Positions 34,513-43,633 of a stretch of 64,000 nt of DNA are shown here, one piece after another (positions within the stretch are counted from its first letter, which is position 1; the number at the start of each line of letters is the position of its first letter). This stretch comes from Paenibacillus amylolyticus (GTDB lineage: Bacteria; Bacillota; Bacilli; Paenibacillales; Paenibacillaceae). The DNA lies in contig NZ_RIAS01000006.1 in assembly GCF_003719335.1 (NCBI RefSeq), positions 265,677 to 329,676 on the forward strand, read 5' to 3'. A program made the translations under genes and the position numbers. The notes beneath the pieces were generated by a model that ran no database searches, was not told the DNA's origin, and saw only the letters and a list, made by a program, of their open reading frames with translations.

Positions 34513-35967
34513 TTACCACCAACGGAATCCATTCTCCGCAGTCAAGCGATCGGCTGATTCAGGTCCATTCGAACCTGCATTGTACGTATCCAGTGGAATG
34601 GTACCTGCCTCAAAGGCTTCCTGGATCGGTTGTACCCACTGCCATGCCAGTTCAACTTCGTTCCAGTGTGCAAAGAATGTGGAGTCTCCACGCATCGCGT
34701 CAAAGATCAAGTTCTCGTACGCTTCAGGAACGTTACGTTCTCCTGAGTTAAAGGTCATGTGCATCGGTTCTACCTCACCATGGTTCAGTGGGTTCTTCGC
34801 ATTTAATTGAAGAGAGATACTTTCGCCAGGACCAATCTCCAGCGTCAACAGGTTTGGAGCCATCGTGTTTTCAGACTCATGCCCTGTTTTGAGCGGCGCC
34901 TTGAATTCAACGACGATTCGTGTCGATTTCTCAGCCATGCGTTTACCTGTACGGATATAAAATGGAACCTCGTCCCAGAACGGGTCATCCAGCCACAGTC
35001 TTGCAGCCACATAGGTTTCATTCTGTGAGTTAGCAGGGATACCAGGCTCGTCCAGATAACCAACGACTGCGGAGCCTTGAAGCTCGCCTGCACCATATTG
35101 GGCGCGAACCACTTCTGATGCTACATTCTCTTTGTTTAATGGGCGCAGCGACTCAGCAATTTTTTTCTTTTTATACTGAATTTCTTGCGGTGTACAGCGT
35201 TTTGGCAGATGCAGCGCAATCATCATCAGCAGTTGAAGCATATGGTTCTGGAACATATCGCGAAGCGCACCACTTTGATCATAATACGCAGCGCGTTCCT
35301 CAACACCTACGGTTTCACTGGCTGTGATTTGCACATTCGCAATGTAACGGTTAGACCAAAGTGCCTGAATCACCGGGTTGGCATACGTCAATGTTTCGAT
35401 GTTTTGTACCATTGGTTTTCCTAGGAAGTGGTCGATCCGATAAATTTCTTCTTCCGCAAACGTATTGCTCAACTTCTCATTCAGCTCACGAGCAGATTGC
35501 AAATCATGTCCAAATGGCTTTTCGATAATCAGTTTCTTCCAGCCCTTCGTGTTGCCCAGACCGCTTTCTTGAATATTCAGTGCGATTGGCTCGAAAAATT
35601 CAGGTGCAACCGACATATAGAACATGCGGTTTTCAGGGATATTCAATTCTTGTTCACGTTCTTGTACCAGTTCAAGCAACCGGGTGTAATCTTCAAGCTT
35701 CGTATTGTTCAGCGAACAGTAACGGAAAGCTCCGATGAAATCACGTACCCGTGATGCCTCCTCCGGCTTTTGACGGGAGAATTCCTGCAGTGACTTTTCC
35801 ACATTCGCCTGGAAGTCTGCATCTGACAGTTCACGACGGCCCAAACCGATGACGGAGAATGCCTTCGGCATTTTCTGATCTACGTACAGATTGTATAATG
35901 CAGGGTAAATTTTACGTTTGGCTAAATCGCCTGTTGCCCCGAACAGGACAAATGTCATTGCATCCAT
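34513..35967 (-). CDS. zwf: Glucose-6-phosphate 1-dehydrogenase, copy 1
   Basis: 484 residues, standard length. The nucleotide-binding motif GATGDLAKRK is at 10-19, EKPFGHD at 149-155 and the catalytic site RIDHFLGK at 177-184. It converts glucose 6-phosphate to 6-phosphogluconolactone with NADP. It precedes gnd in the direction of transcription. A clear promoter lies about 210 bases upstream (36183-36211). A second, diverged G6PDH is encoded at 48963-50513. Confidence 0.95.
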   Translation of the reverse strand: MDAMTFVLFGATGDLAKRKIYPALYNLYVDQKMPKAFSVIGLGRRELSDADFQANVEKSLQEFSRQKPEEASRVRDFIGAFRYCSLNNTKLEDYTRLLELVQEREQELNIPENRMFYMSVAPEFFEPIALNIQESGLGNTKGWKKLIIEKPFGHDLQSARELNEKLSNTFAEEEIYRIDHFLGKPMVQNIETLTYANPVIQALWSNRYIANVQITASETVGVEERAAYYDQSGALRDMFQNHMLQLLMMIALHLPKRCTPQEIQYKKKKIAESLRPLNKENVASEVVRAQYGAGELQGSAVVGYLDEPGIPANSQNETYVAARLWLDDPFWDEVPFYIRTGKRMAEKSTRIVVEFKAPLKTGHESENTMAPNLLTLEIGPGESISLQLNAKNPLNHGEVEPMHMTFNSGERNVPEAYENLIFDAMRGDSTFFAHWNEVELAWQWVQPIQEAFEAGTIPLDTYNAGSNGPESADRLTAENGFRWW

Positions 35968-36145
35968 TGGAGTGCCTCCTATGATCTGTGCAGTATAGTA
36001 TATGATGTTGCAAAATGGTCAAATCCAAGCATGACAAAAGACGGAATAAGTGGGCACATCGCCCGCCTTGCCTCCGTTTATTAACGCTGCCTCAATCCAA
36101 CCATGGGAACATTCCTTCTCTCCACAACCTTAATCATCTTTGATC

Positions 36146-36164
36146 AGGTTATAAATTGTAACCT
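36146..36164. promoter_or_regulatory. Inverted repeat downstream of the zwf promoter
   Basis: AGGTTA-TAAATTG-TAACCT is a perfect 6-7-6 inverted repeat. It begins about a dozen bases after the predicted start of the zwf transcript, where a repressor could block elongation. Confidence 0.5.
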
Positions 36165-36182
36165 TTAGAATTAACGTTACCC

Positions 36183-36211
36183 ATATTACACCTGTCGTCA
36201 CAATTCGTCAA
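36183..36211 (-). promoter_or_regulatory. Sigma-A promoter of zwf copy 1
   Basis: TTGACG (36211-36206), 17 bases, TAATAT (36188-36183) on the minus strand. It predicts a leader of about 208 bases before the zwf ATG. Confidence 0.72.
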
Positions 36212-36392
36212 CATTCGTGTCGAACCTGTGAACTCCAGTGTTTACAGGGGTTTTGTTGAATGTTAACGCTTTATGTGGTAAGTTTAATAGCAATTGGATT
36301 GTGACATTTTATACATATCCCCTGTGGACAAGAAGGTTACAATAAGTATACTAAGTATATTACAAGGGATACTAAACCAAAGGAGTACAGTT

Positions 36393-36713
36393 ATGAACGA
36401 TGATGAGAATGCCAAACAAATGTGCTCAAAAGTGGAACAATCTTATCAGATCATTGGCCGAAAATGGGTAGCATTAATTATCCATGCGTTAATGGAAGAA
36501 CCCAAACGCTTCAGTGAAATTCATGCTTATATTCCCGATTTGAGCAAACGTGTATTGAATGAGCGTATGAAGGAATTGGAAGAAGAGGGACTGGTCGTAC
36601 GGCATGTCGTTACTGAACGTCCCGTTCGGACTGAATATATGTTGTCCCGCAAAGGAAGCGAACTCGGGCGCGCGTTAAGCGCTGTCGAGCGATGGGCGGA
36701 GAAGTGGCTGTAA
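36393..36713 (+). CDS. HxlR family transcriptional regulator
   Basis: 106 residues from the ATG at 36393, which has AAAGGAG seven bases upstream; the frame upstream of it is unsupported. A winged helix of the HxlR type: CSKVEQSYQIIGRKWVAL at the start, with the single Cys of this family, RFSEIHAYIPDLSKRVLNERMKELE in the recognition part, and a wing ending RPVRTEYML. Relatives such as YodB and HxlR sense electrophiles or oxidants through the N-terminal Cys. It is divergent from zwf copy 1. Confidence 0.88.
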   Translation: MNDDENAKQMCSKVEQSYQIIGRKWVALIIHALMEEPKRFSEIHAYIPDLSKRVLNERMKELEEEGLVVRHVVTERPVRTEYMLSRKGSELGRALSAVERWAEKWL

Positions 36714-36717
36714 CCGT

Positions 36718-36742
36718 TATGGTCCTGTTTTACAGGACCATA
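36718..36742. repeat. Perfect 11-base hairpin directly after hxlR
   Basis: TATGGTCCTGT-TTT-ACAGGACCATA starts four bases after the hxlR stop codon. No T-run follows, so it may stabilise the 3' end. The terminator proper is at 36797-36829. Confidence 0.55.
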
Positions 36743-36796
36743 CAGGACAATGGTTCATTAATCATATTCTGCCGCAGTTCAACAAATGAGAGACAA

Positions 36797-36829
36797 AAAA
36801 ACGAAGGGAATTCATCCCTCCGTTTTTTG
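36797..36829. terminator. Bidirectional terminator between hxlR and the SLH protein gene
   Basis: AAAAAACG-A-AGGGA pairs with TCCCT-C-CGTTTTTT around ATTCA. It has A and T runs at the two ends and serves converging genes. Confidence 0.85.
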
Positions 36830-36839
36830 AAAATTATGT

Positions 36840-39302
36840 TTATTTCAGGGTTACGTAAATCGTGTATCCATTAGCCATATAGAATCGATATTTTCCTGGC
36901 TGTAAATCTTTGGTGTCGAATTCAAAAACCTTTCCTTCGATATCTTGCGGGATTTCTAACTTCATTCCATGACCATCCCTGACTTCTTTTTCAAAATTGG
37001 CTATAGTACCATAGGTATCCTCGTAAACAAAGTAAACCGTGCCCCCACCATAGTCTAAAGTAAATTTAATCACAGTGCCAACAGGCTCCTGTATTCTCCA
37101 TTCAGTTGGATGATCTACAAATACGGGACGAGTATATGAAATAAATTTCGATGTGGTATAAACTTCATTTTTATAAACACTATCCGTTGTAGAAACCGCG
37201 CCTTCTAACACCTTAAAGTAGGTGCTTTTTCCCAGAACTGCCTTCTTGGGATTGATCTCAATTTTGTTGTATTTGATTGAGATTTCATCCTCTGGATCAA
37301 GAGGAACAAAATTGGGTGTTTGGGACCCTGTAGAAACGAGAATATAATCTCTTAATTTTCCTAGTTCAGACTCCATAATCATCCGATTAAAACTAATGGA
37401 ATAAGATTCCCGAATGGAAACCCAGCTTCCACTCATACTTGTTGACTTCTGAACCAAAGGTTTATCTGGACCATCCATGACATTATAATAATTAACTTGA
37501 GAACTATTATTCATTGCATCCAATACAAAAATTCTTAATCCGCCATAGTGATTAATTAGCTCAGCTGTTGGAACTTCTGTTCTTTCATTTGCCACAATGG
37601 GGAATTTAATAGCTGCTCCAGCTTTTACTGCTTCATCGAGTAGAATAAGATTTTTGCCATCAATATTCTGAGTAGTAGCATAAACATTACCGCTCCGAGG
37701 ACTGTACACATATACTGACTCCGTTGCTGTAATCGCTTGTTCTTCTGTACCTAGTATAAAAAAGGAGCCTCCCTCATAACTGCCATATTGACCGCTTGGT
37801 GAAGGGGTAGAACCTCCATTTCCCGGATTCGGGCTTCCCGGGGTTGGACTTCCAGAATTTGAGTTGCCCGTTCCACCAGTTGAACCTGAAGATGATCCAG
37901 TGCTTCCATAGGGTACATTTGAAGTTGGAATCGAAGTGACGGGCTTGCTCGTACCGTCAATTTGTACGGTTGTACCTGAAGGTACCGAAGAACCTAAAAT
38001 CACTTTGTTTGGTGCCTTTTCCATAGTTACACCCACAGCATTAACTGTAGCCTGTTCCACGGTGCCTGTCCCAAACATCTTGACTGCTGCATTAAGGATA
38101 GCTGTTATTACTTTTGCTTCCTTACTAATCTGAACTTCGGTTCCCTCGGCCGAATCAGCAAAATTTAGTTCCGTAACCGTTCCAGAAGGAACTTGAATAT
38201 TTATACTCTTAGCTTCAACATCTACGGTATCAAAATTCCCTTTAAGATATACTCTGGACTTTTCGGGAAGTGCTTCGGATAGCTTGAGCTTATCGATTTT
38301 TGCAGTTCCATTAGATTCAATGTTTGCAGAAGTTTGAATTGTCATCTCATGTACTTCCGTTTTTCCCGAAGCAACCAAACGAACTGTGCCATCTTTTTTG
38401 TTGACAATAACCGTCAGCAAAACGGAATCTTCCAGATGTACACTATTCTCTCCACCGCCATATACGTAAGTTTTTCCTTGAACTGTTACGTTTTTGAGGA
38501 ATACATCTCCTTGACCAACAGATTTGCTGATAATCAGATCACCTGTAATAGTCATATTCTGAAGAGTTACGCCCGAAGCGCCGATGACTACGTTTCCTTG
38601 AATCTCTTCTTTCTTGTCCTTAGAACCATACTGGCCTTCTTGTCCGTACCAGCTTCCATATGTACTAAAAGCCCTGTCTAGAATCTGTACTGCTTCAGCT
38701 CTGGTGACTGCACTATTCGGTTTGAAACTACCATTGCTATAGCCTACGACGATCTGCTTCTCAGCAGCAGCACTTACAGCCTCTTTACTCCAACTTTTAA
38801 TATCTATCTGATCTGTAAAACTGGTCTCTCCACTACCCTGCAAGTTTAAAATTCGTGATACTACAGTTGCTGCCTCCTGCCTTGTTAGTGTAGCATTTGG
38901 GTGGAAAGAACCGTCTTTGTATCCTTGAATATATCCTGCTTGAACGCCTTTAGCGACATCTTGAGCATACCAATCAGATTGAGATACATCGGTAAAAGTT
39001 GAATGACCAACTTGTTCATACTGGAAAACACGATTAATCATAGCCGCCCACTCGGCACGTGTAATTTCTTCCTTAGGTAAGAAAAGATCTTGTTTATTTC
39101 CTTGTACAATACCTCTACCAGCCCATTTTTCAACGACTTCCTGTGCCCAATTCCCGTTTAAGTCTTTAAACGTTTTTACGGCAACAGTTGCTTTCCCGTC
39201 ACGATCATACACTGCATCGGTTACAGTTTCAGCCTGAACTGCTGTGCCCATACTCCCAAATAACAAAACTCCTGATAAAAATAAACTTCCCCACTTCTTC
39301 AC
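36840..39302 (-). CDS. S-layer homology (SLH) domain surface protein
   Basis: 820 residues from the GTG at 39302, supported by AGGAGGAG ten bases upstream and by a promoter at 39367-39395; a longer frame to 39404 would start before that promoter. A signal peptide ends AVQA (1-24). Three SLH domains follow (roughly 45-90, 105-155 and 165-215), which bind pyruvylated secondary wall polymer. Next comes a right-handed beta-helix-like repeat region (about 240-440), a Ser/Gly/Pro/Asn linker (about 460-510), and two C-terminal domains of unknown type. The gene looks AT-richer than its neighbours. The role is unknown, probably structural or adhesive. Confidence 0.85.
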   Translation of the reverse strand: MKKWGSLFLSGVLLFGSMGTAVQAETVTDAVYDRDGKATVAVKTFKDLNGNWAQEVVEKWAGRGIVQGNKQDLFLPKEEITRAEWAAMINRVFQYEQVGHSTFTDVSQSDWYAQDVAKGVQAGYIQGYKDGSFHPNATLTRQEAATVVSRILNLQGSGETSFTDQIDIKSWSKEAVSAAAEKQIVVGYSNGSFKPNSAVTRAEAVQILDRAFSTYGSWYGQEGQYGSKDKKEEIQGNVVIGASGVTLQNMTITGDLIISKSVGQGDVFLKNVTVQGKTYVYGGGENSVHLEDSVLLTVIVNKKDGTVRLVASGKTEVHEMTIQTSANIESNGTAKIDKLKLSEALPEKSRVYLKGNFDTVDVEAKSINIQVPSGTVTELNFADSAEGTEVQISKEAKVITAILNAAVKMFGTGTVEQATVNAVGVTMEKAPNKVILGSSVPSGTTVQIDGTSKPVTSIPTSNVPYGSTGSSSGSTGGTGNSNSGSPTPGSPNPGNGGSTPSPSGQYGSYEGGSFFILGTEEQAITATESVYVYSPRSGNVYATTQNIDGKNLILLDEAVKAGAAIKFPIVANERTEVPTAELINHYGGLRIFVLDAMNNSSQVNYYNVMDGPDKPLVQKSTSMSGSWVSIRESYSISFNRMIMESELGKLRDYILVSTGSQTPNFVPLDPEDEISIKYNKIEINPKKAVLGKSTYFKVLEGAVSTTDSVYKNEVYTTSKFISYTRPVFVDHPTEWRIQEPVGTVIKFTLDYGGGTVYFVYEDTYGTIANFEKEVRDGHGMKLEIPQDIEGKVFEFDTKDLQPGKYRFYMANGYTIYVTLK

Positions 39303-39366
39303 GATACTCTGTCTCCTCCTCTGTTTTGATTCCAAAGACCTATTACTTTGGTTCCAATCCCGTAAA

Positions 39367-39395
39367 ATAGTATCATATAAATTAAAAACTAACAA
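39367..39395 (-). promoter_or_regulatory. Promoter of the SLH protein gene
   Basis: TTGTTA (39395-39390), 17 bases, TACTAT (39372-39367) on the minus strand, in an AT-rich context. It gives a leader of about 58 bases before the GTG start. Confidence 0.68.
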
Positions 39396-39524
39396 TATTT
39401 TCATGCAATAGGATTCTTTTTTTCACACTCCACATTTTTCTGCATCTTGGTCTGCCCTGTTGTTGTTTGGTATCCAGCTCATTATTACCAAAACTACATG
39501 ATGAGGATCACGATCGTATTTGAA

Positions 39525-39555
39525 TAAAAAAAAATGCTTTATCCGTAGATAAAGC
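39525..39555 (-). terminator. Terminator of the Gfo/Idh/MocA gene
   Basis: GCTTTATC (39536-39543) pairs with GATAAAGC (39548-39555) around CGTA. The minus strand continues with ATTTTTTTTT. It lies about 75 bases after the stop codon. The remainder of 39303-39628 is AT-rich without a supported gene. Confidence 0.85.
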
Positions 39556-39628
39556 GGCTTCTTTCTCATTTTATATTTTTCTGTTTCCTGCATAATGAGG
39601 TACTACTTAAACGTTATCTTATCTTTGT

Positions 39629-40789
39629 TCACTCTGCATCCAATCTGCGTCCAAGCGTAATGCCCCTATCCTCAAAATTTTCAACAGACGACTTCTTTTC
39701 ATAAAAGTGAACAACATGCCGCATCATACTCTCTCTGGAATAAAATGTATCGTCCGATGGTATAGGAAAAACCACCTTCTCCCCAGTACTTGCAGACTTA
39801 TATATCCCAACAATTAGCTCCAGCGTATCACGTCCGCTCTCTCCATCAACAACTAACGATGTCCCCTTCTCTATAGCATCCAGCACATTCTCTACCTGTC
39901 CGGCGTGACCTGAATGAATAACTTCCGGCAATGCATCATACTGCTGCTGAAGCTGCCGTTCGAGATCCGGATTAGGTTCGGGGAATCCATTACTTTGCGA
40001 AGTGGATGCGACTACTTTCCAGGGAACCGACACGCGGGCTTCTTTTCCTTGAAAAATTAACTGCTGCTCCTCTCCGTGATGTACCACGGAACTTGTAATC
40101 ATACCCACTGCTCCCTGGCTGAAGCGTAGCATCGCCATGGATATGTCCTCCACCTCGGCATTATCATGTGCCGTATTGGCCATCATAGCCTGCACCTCGA
40201 TGGGCGCCCCCATCATCCAGAGCATGGCATCTATATGATGTACCGCATGATTAAGCGTACAGCCGCCTCCTTCTTTTTCCCAAGTCCCACGCCACCACAG
40301 ATCATAATAGCTATATCCTCGCCACCAGTAGGAGTCCACTTGAACATGGAGAATGGGCCCCATTTGACGGCTGTCTATTACACTTTTAAGCTTCATCATG
40401 GGAGTGGTAAACCGATTCTGGGCAACAACCGACAGCAGTTTGCCGCTATCCTGCGCTGCTTTCAGCATCTGATCCGCTTCCTCCAATGAAGAAGCCATCG
40501 GTTTTTCAACCAATACATGCTTGCCAGCCTTCATGAAATCACACGCGATGGAAGCATGGGTATACGGAGGTGTACAGATCGATACATGATCAATATCGTT
40601 TTGTAGCAGTTCATGATAATCCCTTACAGCAACAGCATCATGTAGTCCGTACTCAAGGATTCGCTTTTGCGCTTTTTCCACATACACATCGACCACAGCT
40701 ACAATCCGGCATCGCTCCCGGAACTTCATATACGCAGAGATATGCGCACTACTAATCGCACCAGCACCAATAATAGCTACTTTAATCAT
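39629..40789 (-). CDS. Gfo/Idh/MocA family oxidoreductase
   Basis: 386 residues from the ATG at 40789, which has GGGAGGG eight bases upstream (a GTG one codon earlier is possible). The Rossmann motif AIIGAGAIS is at the start; the family EKP motif is in KHVLVEKPMASS near residues 92-103; the HAVHHIDAMLWMMGAP segment carries the substrate-site His residues. Such enzymes oxidise or reduce sugars, inositols or sugar acids with NAD(P). Substrate is unknown; the divergent AraC gene suggests regulated sugar use. Confidence 0.87.
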   Translation of the reverse strand: MIKVAIIGAGAISSAHISAYMKFRERCRIVAVVDVYVEKAQKRILEYGLHDAVAVRDYHELLQNDIDHVSICTPPYTHASIACDFMKAGKHVLVEKPMASSLEEADQMLKAAQDSGKLLSVVAQNRFTTPMMKLKSVIDSRQMGPILHVQVDSYWWRGYSYYDLWWRGTWEKEGGGCTLNHAVHHIDAMLWMMGAPIEVQAMMANTAHDNAEVEDISMAMLRFSQGAVGMITSSVVHHGEEQQLIFQGKEARVSVPWKVVASTSQSNGFPEPNPDLERQLQQQYDALPEVIHSGHAGQVENVLDAIEKGTSLVVDGESGRDTLELIVGIYKSASTGEKVVFPIPSDDTFYSRESMMRHVVHFYEKKSSVENFEDRGITLGRRLDAE

Positions 40790-40904
40790 CACTCTATCCC
40801 TCCCTTAGTTCTTTCACAATACCTCGGAATAAAGCGCTTTTATGCATGTATTCTGTGATAAAATATAACTATCTTGCGATGGTAAGGGAGGTCATCTGAT
40901 TTCT

Positions 40905-41789
40905 ATGTCACATATAAGTGATAGGCAATTCAGCCTGGCATGTCGCCGTACATCCCATGTAGCCTTTCGCGAGGTCTTTCATGCTCATTCACAGCTAGAA
41001 TTAACCTATATTCATGACGGTTACGGGCAATTGATTACCGAGGGACAGGTATTTCCACTTGAACCGGGTACACTGATGATTTTCCGGCCTTTTCAGATGC
41101 ACCATGTGCAAATTCAGTTATCTGAAGCACACCCGTTTATACGCACGGTGCTTATGGTGGAGCTAGAGTTACTACATGCCTATTGGCCACACTTCATAGC
41201 CACTCATCAATTTACCGAACACCTTCTCAATGAGCAGCATTCTATACAACCGATCTTTCTCCTACCGGATTCACCACTCATTCAGCGAATGGAACTTTTC
41301 GGTGAACAATACCCTGAATTATTACCTCATGAAGCTGCGGAAGATGCCTGTCTTTTTGTACTGGATGCACTGACGCAATTACGCTACATCTGGAATATAA
41401 CAGCCCGTCCCCTAGATCAGTATTCGTCAAACCAACCAACAGGGCGTTCAGAAATCATCGATCCCCACGCCGGAGCAGCCATGCAGTGGATTGAGCAACA
41501 CTTCGCGAAACCTTTTCGTTTAGCCCATATTGCAGATGAACTGCATCTCTCTGCTTATCACCTGTCCCATGTGTTTAAAAAGGCAACCGGCACCAGCATT
41601 ATTGCATATGCTCAAGCCACCCGTATTCGTCAAGCCTGCGTACTGCTCGGTCGTACATCTTTATCCATTCCTGAGATCGGCCACCGTGTCGGCATGTCCA
41701 GTCCATCTTATTTTTGCAAAGTATTTCGTAAAGCTACCGGCACCACACCACATCAGTATCGGTTAAGGATGAGGAGTGGAATGAGATGA
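40905..41789 (+). CDS. AraC family regulator with N-terminal cupin-like domain
   Basis: 294 residues. An AraC-binding-type beta-barrel (about 15-100, with HAHSQLELTYIHDG and EPGTLMIFRPFQMHHV) precedes two helix-turn-helix units (about 190-290) ending HQYRLRMRSG. The GGGAGG ribosome site is 13 bases from the ATG, longer than usual; ATT or CTG codons closer to it are in frame. Divergent from the oxidoreductase gene, which it probably controls in response to a sugar. Confidence 0.85.
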   Translation: MSHISDRQFSLACRRTSHVAFREVFHAHSQLELTYIHDGYGQLITEGQVFPLEPGTLMIFRPFQMHHVQIQLSEAHPFIRTVLMVELELLHAYWPHFIATHQFTEHLLNEQHSIQPIFLLPDSPLIQRMELFGEQYPELLPHEAAEDACLFVLDALTQLRYIWNITARPLDQYSSNQPTGRSEIIDPHAGAAMQWIEQHFAKPFRLAHIADELHLSAYHLSHVFKKATGTSIIAYAQATRIRQACVLLGRTSLSIPEIGHRVGMSSPSYFCKVFRKATGTTPHQYRLRMRSGMR

Positions 41790-41851
41790 CGTTTTGACGT
41801 TTCCCTTAGAACGTACATATGAGATAATATGGAATAGATGAACCGTATGAA

Positions 41852-42625
41852 TCAGCGTACATCCAGCCCCAGTTTTTCCAAATACGCACTCATATACTCT
41901 GTCAATTGATCCAGATTAGCTCGCTGATCCTTGGATAAACGCTCCATGTGGTAACTCCCGTCTGTATCTTCTACTTTCGTTTTATACGTCTTCATTTGTT
42001 CATATACGGATCTAAAGTCGGCATATTCTTCCTTCGTAAACAACTTTTCAGCCTTGGTAAACTGTTCCGTCCAAAATTCATCCTCATCCATCAGCCTCGG
42101 TGAAACAGGTATAGATTTTGACGACTTGTTCTCTAACGAATTTATTTTATCAAAAAAGGGCTCAAGCTTTGCTGTAATCTGCTTGTACTTTTCCTGCTCC
42201 TCTATACTCCAGCTATCCGGATTCATTTTCCCCTGGGCATCAGCATGGATCAATGCCATTTGTCCAAATTGTTTGAGCAGTCCCATATAAAGCCCGAATT
42301 CACTTTCCGTAAAATGAGCCTTGGCCTGCTGCAGCTTTGCTTCCAATCGCTCGTAATCTGCTGCTGTCCCACCTAACGGGGTGATGTTTTCCCGTGAACC
42401 ATATATACTGTCAGCCAGATATGTATACCCCGCGTAAGCACCTGTAGGGATAAGAAGCGCTGCCAGCAGCAGTATGGTCACCCGCCATGTTTTGCTTCGT
42501 TGTACATTAGTCGTTTTTCTCAGAGTCCCATTCATTACATTATGTTTGACACGATCCGAGATGATCCAATCTTTCGTTTTCTCCTGATATGCCGACCGTA
42601 ACTGTTCATCCAATTTCATTGGCAT
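41852..42625 (-). CDS. Membrane-anchored anti-sigma factor candidate (DUF3600-like)
   Basis: 257 residues. A cytoplasmic N-terminus of about 45 residues precedes one membrane segment (about 47-67) and an extracellular helical domain rich in Glu, Lys and Gln. The gene overlaps the end of an ECF sigma gene by 20 bases, the usual layout for a sigma/anti-sigma pair. ATG codons at 42625 and 42619 share an AAGGTGG site; the second has the better spacing. DUF3600 assignment is from recall; the role as anti-sigma is inferred from context. Confidence 0.72.
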   Translation of the reverse strand: MPMKLDEQLRSAYQEKTKDWIISDRVKHNVMNGTLRKTTNVQRSKTWRVTILLLAALLIPTGAYAGYTYLADSIYGSRENITPLGGTAADYERLEAKLQQAKAHFTESEFGLYMGLLKQFGQMALIHADAQGKMNPDSWSIEEQEKYKQITAKLEPFFDKINSLENKSSKSIPVSPRLMDEDEFWTEQFTKAEKLFTKEEYADFRSVYEQMKTYKTKVEDTDGSYHMERLSKDQRANLDQLTEYMSAYLEKLGLDVR

Positions 42626-43193
42626 TGTCCACCTTTCTCGTAAATTCAGAGTGCAGTTGCTGCTTCTGTCTCAACTTGGTGAGTGCCGCATGAATTCGAG
42701 ATTTGACCGTACCCAGCGGGATATCTAAAATATCAGCGACTTCTTCCTGGGTATATTCGTTCAGATAGTGTAAAGTCACTACCTGTTGCAACTTGTAAGG
42801 CAGACGCTGCACTTGCTCCAGTAAGGGAAGATTGGCCAGCTTACGAATCAGATGTGGTGAAAAATCATATTCCATACCTGTATCCATCTGCTCCATCCGT
42901 TGCTTAAAGCGAAACTGCATCATTTTCCTACGTCGGTAACTTTTGACCTGTCGCATGCTAACCCCCATTAACCAAGGCCGAAAAGCACGTCCAGGATCAT
43001 ATCGTGCCAGAGATCGATAAGCCTGAATATAAATCTCCTGCACCAGATCCTCGGCATCCGCCGCATCATGCACCAGAAAACGAACCGTACGATACACATC
43101 CGTTACCGTCTTCTCATATAACTCTCCATAAGCCTCATGGTCTCCAGCCAAGGTAAGTTTCACCAATATTATGTACTCATTCTGTTCACTCAT
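42606..43193 (-). CDS. ECF sigma factor (SigW-like group), first of two in the window
   Basis: 195 residues from the ATG at 43193, which has AAAGGGGATGG before it. Region 2 contains the DAEDLVQEIYIQAYRSL core-binding motif; region 4 contains LPYKLQQVVTLHYLNEYTQEEVADIL followed by the GTVKSRIH recognition helix. It should direct RNA polymerase to stress promoters under control of the overlapping anti-sigma gene. The frame stays open upstream to 43496 but a terminator lies inside that stretch, so the extension is not coding. Confidence 0.9.
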   Translation of the reverse strand: MSEQNEYIILVKLTLAGDHEAYGELYEKTVTDVYRTVRFLVHDAADAEDLVQEIYIQAYRSLARYDPGRAFRPWLMGVSMRQVKSYRRRKMMQFRFKQRMEQMDTGMEYDFSPHLIRKLANLPLLEQVQRLPYKLQQVVTLHYLNEYTQEEVADILDIPLGTVKSRIHAALTKLRQKQQLHSEFTRKVDNANEIG

Positions 43194-43278
43194 TTTCCAT
43201 CCCCTTTCTGCTGATACTATATATTGGTTTAGGTCTATGATATCGTTCGATTTAATTTTAAATTTTTTATAAACATAA

Positions 43279-43320
43279 TAAAAACCTATTCCAAAAACTT
43301 CGGGCTGAAGTTGGAATAGG
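43279..43320 (-). terminator. Terminator or attenuator upstream of the ECF sigma gene
   Basis: CCTATTCCAA (43285-43294) pairs with TTGGAATAGG (43311-43320), extended by ACTTC/GAAGT. On the minus strand it is followed by TTTTTATTATG. It lies 86 bases before the sigma gene start, so it either ends an upstream transcript or attenuates the sigma transcript. The rest of 43194-43633 has no supported gene. Confidence 0.7.
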
Positions 43321-43633
43321 CTCATACATAGAAAAATTGGAATGAGATAACCAAGCCGTAGTCCTTTGACCATAGCATATACAAAACATAATTGAACCTG
43401 TAGCATCCAGATAACTCCCTTTAAGGTCGCCCTGATCACGTACCAATACCAAAGACCGCTGGCAGCATCTTGTACATTAACGTGAGCGTGGCACATTCTT
43501 TTGAAGATACCAATAATCTTACCTCATTTGGGATAGTTAACAAGGAAAGTTCAGACAATCGACAAGAGCCACTGCGTACGATCCCATTGCAATACTCTAG
43601 AAAATAGGTTGATAACCGGTTAAAAGAGCTGTC

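Larger units (their letters stand above)
35968..36392. other. Divergent control region of zwf copy 1 and the hxlR gene
   Basis: Besides the zwf promoter and inverted repeat listed separately, the hxlR side has AAGTATACTAAGTATATTAC at 36344-36363, a near-repeat of GTATA that lies about 30 bases before the hxlR start and could be its own operator. No gene is visible in these 425 bases. Confidence 0.5.

Noticed and set aside
39303..39404. N-terminal extension of the SLH protein
   Set aside because: It would start upstream of the predicted promoter and place 34 charged residues before a clean signal peptide.
43194..43496. Upstream extension of the first ECF sigma frame
   Set aside because: The stretch contains a terminator hairpin, and the ATG at 43193 has a good ribosome site. 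Sigma homologues start there.
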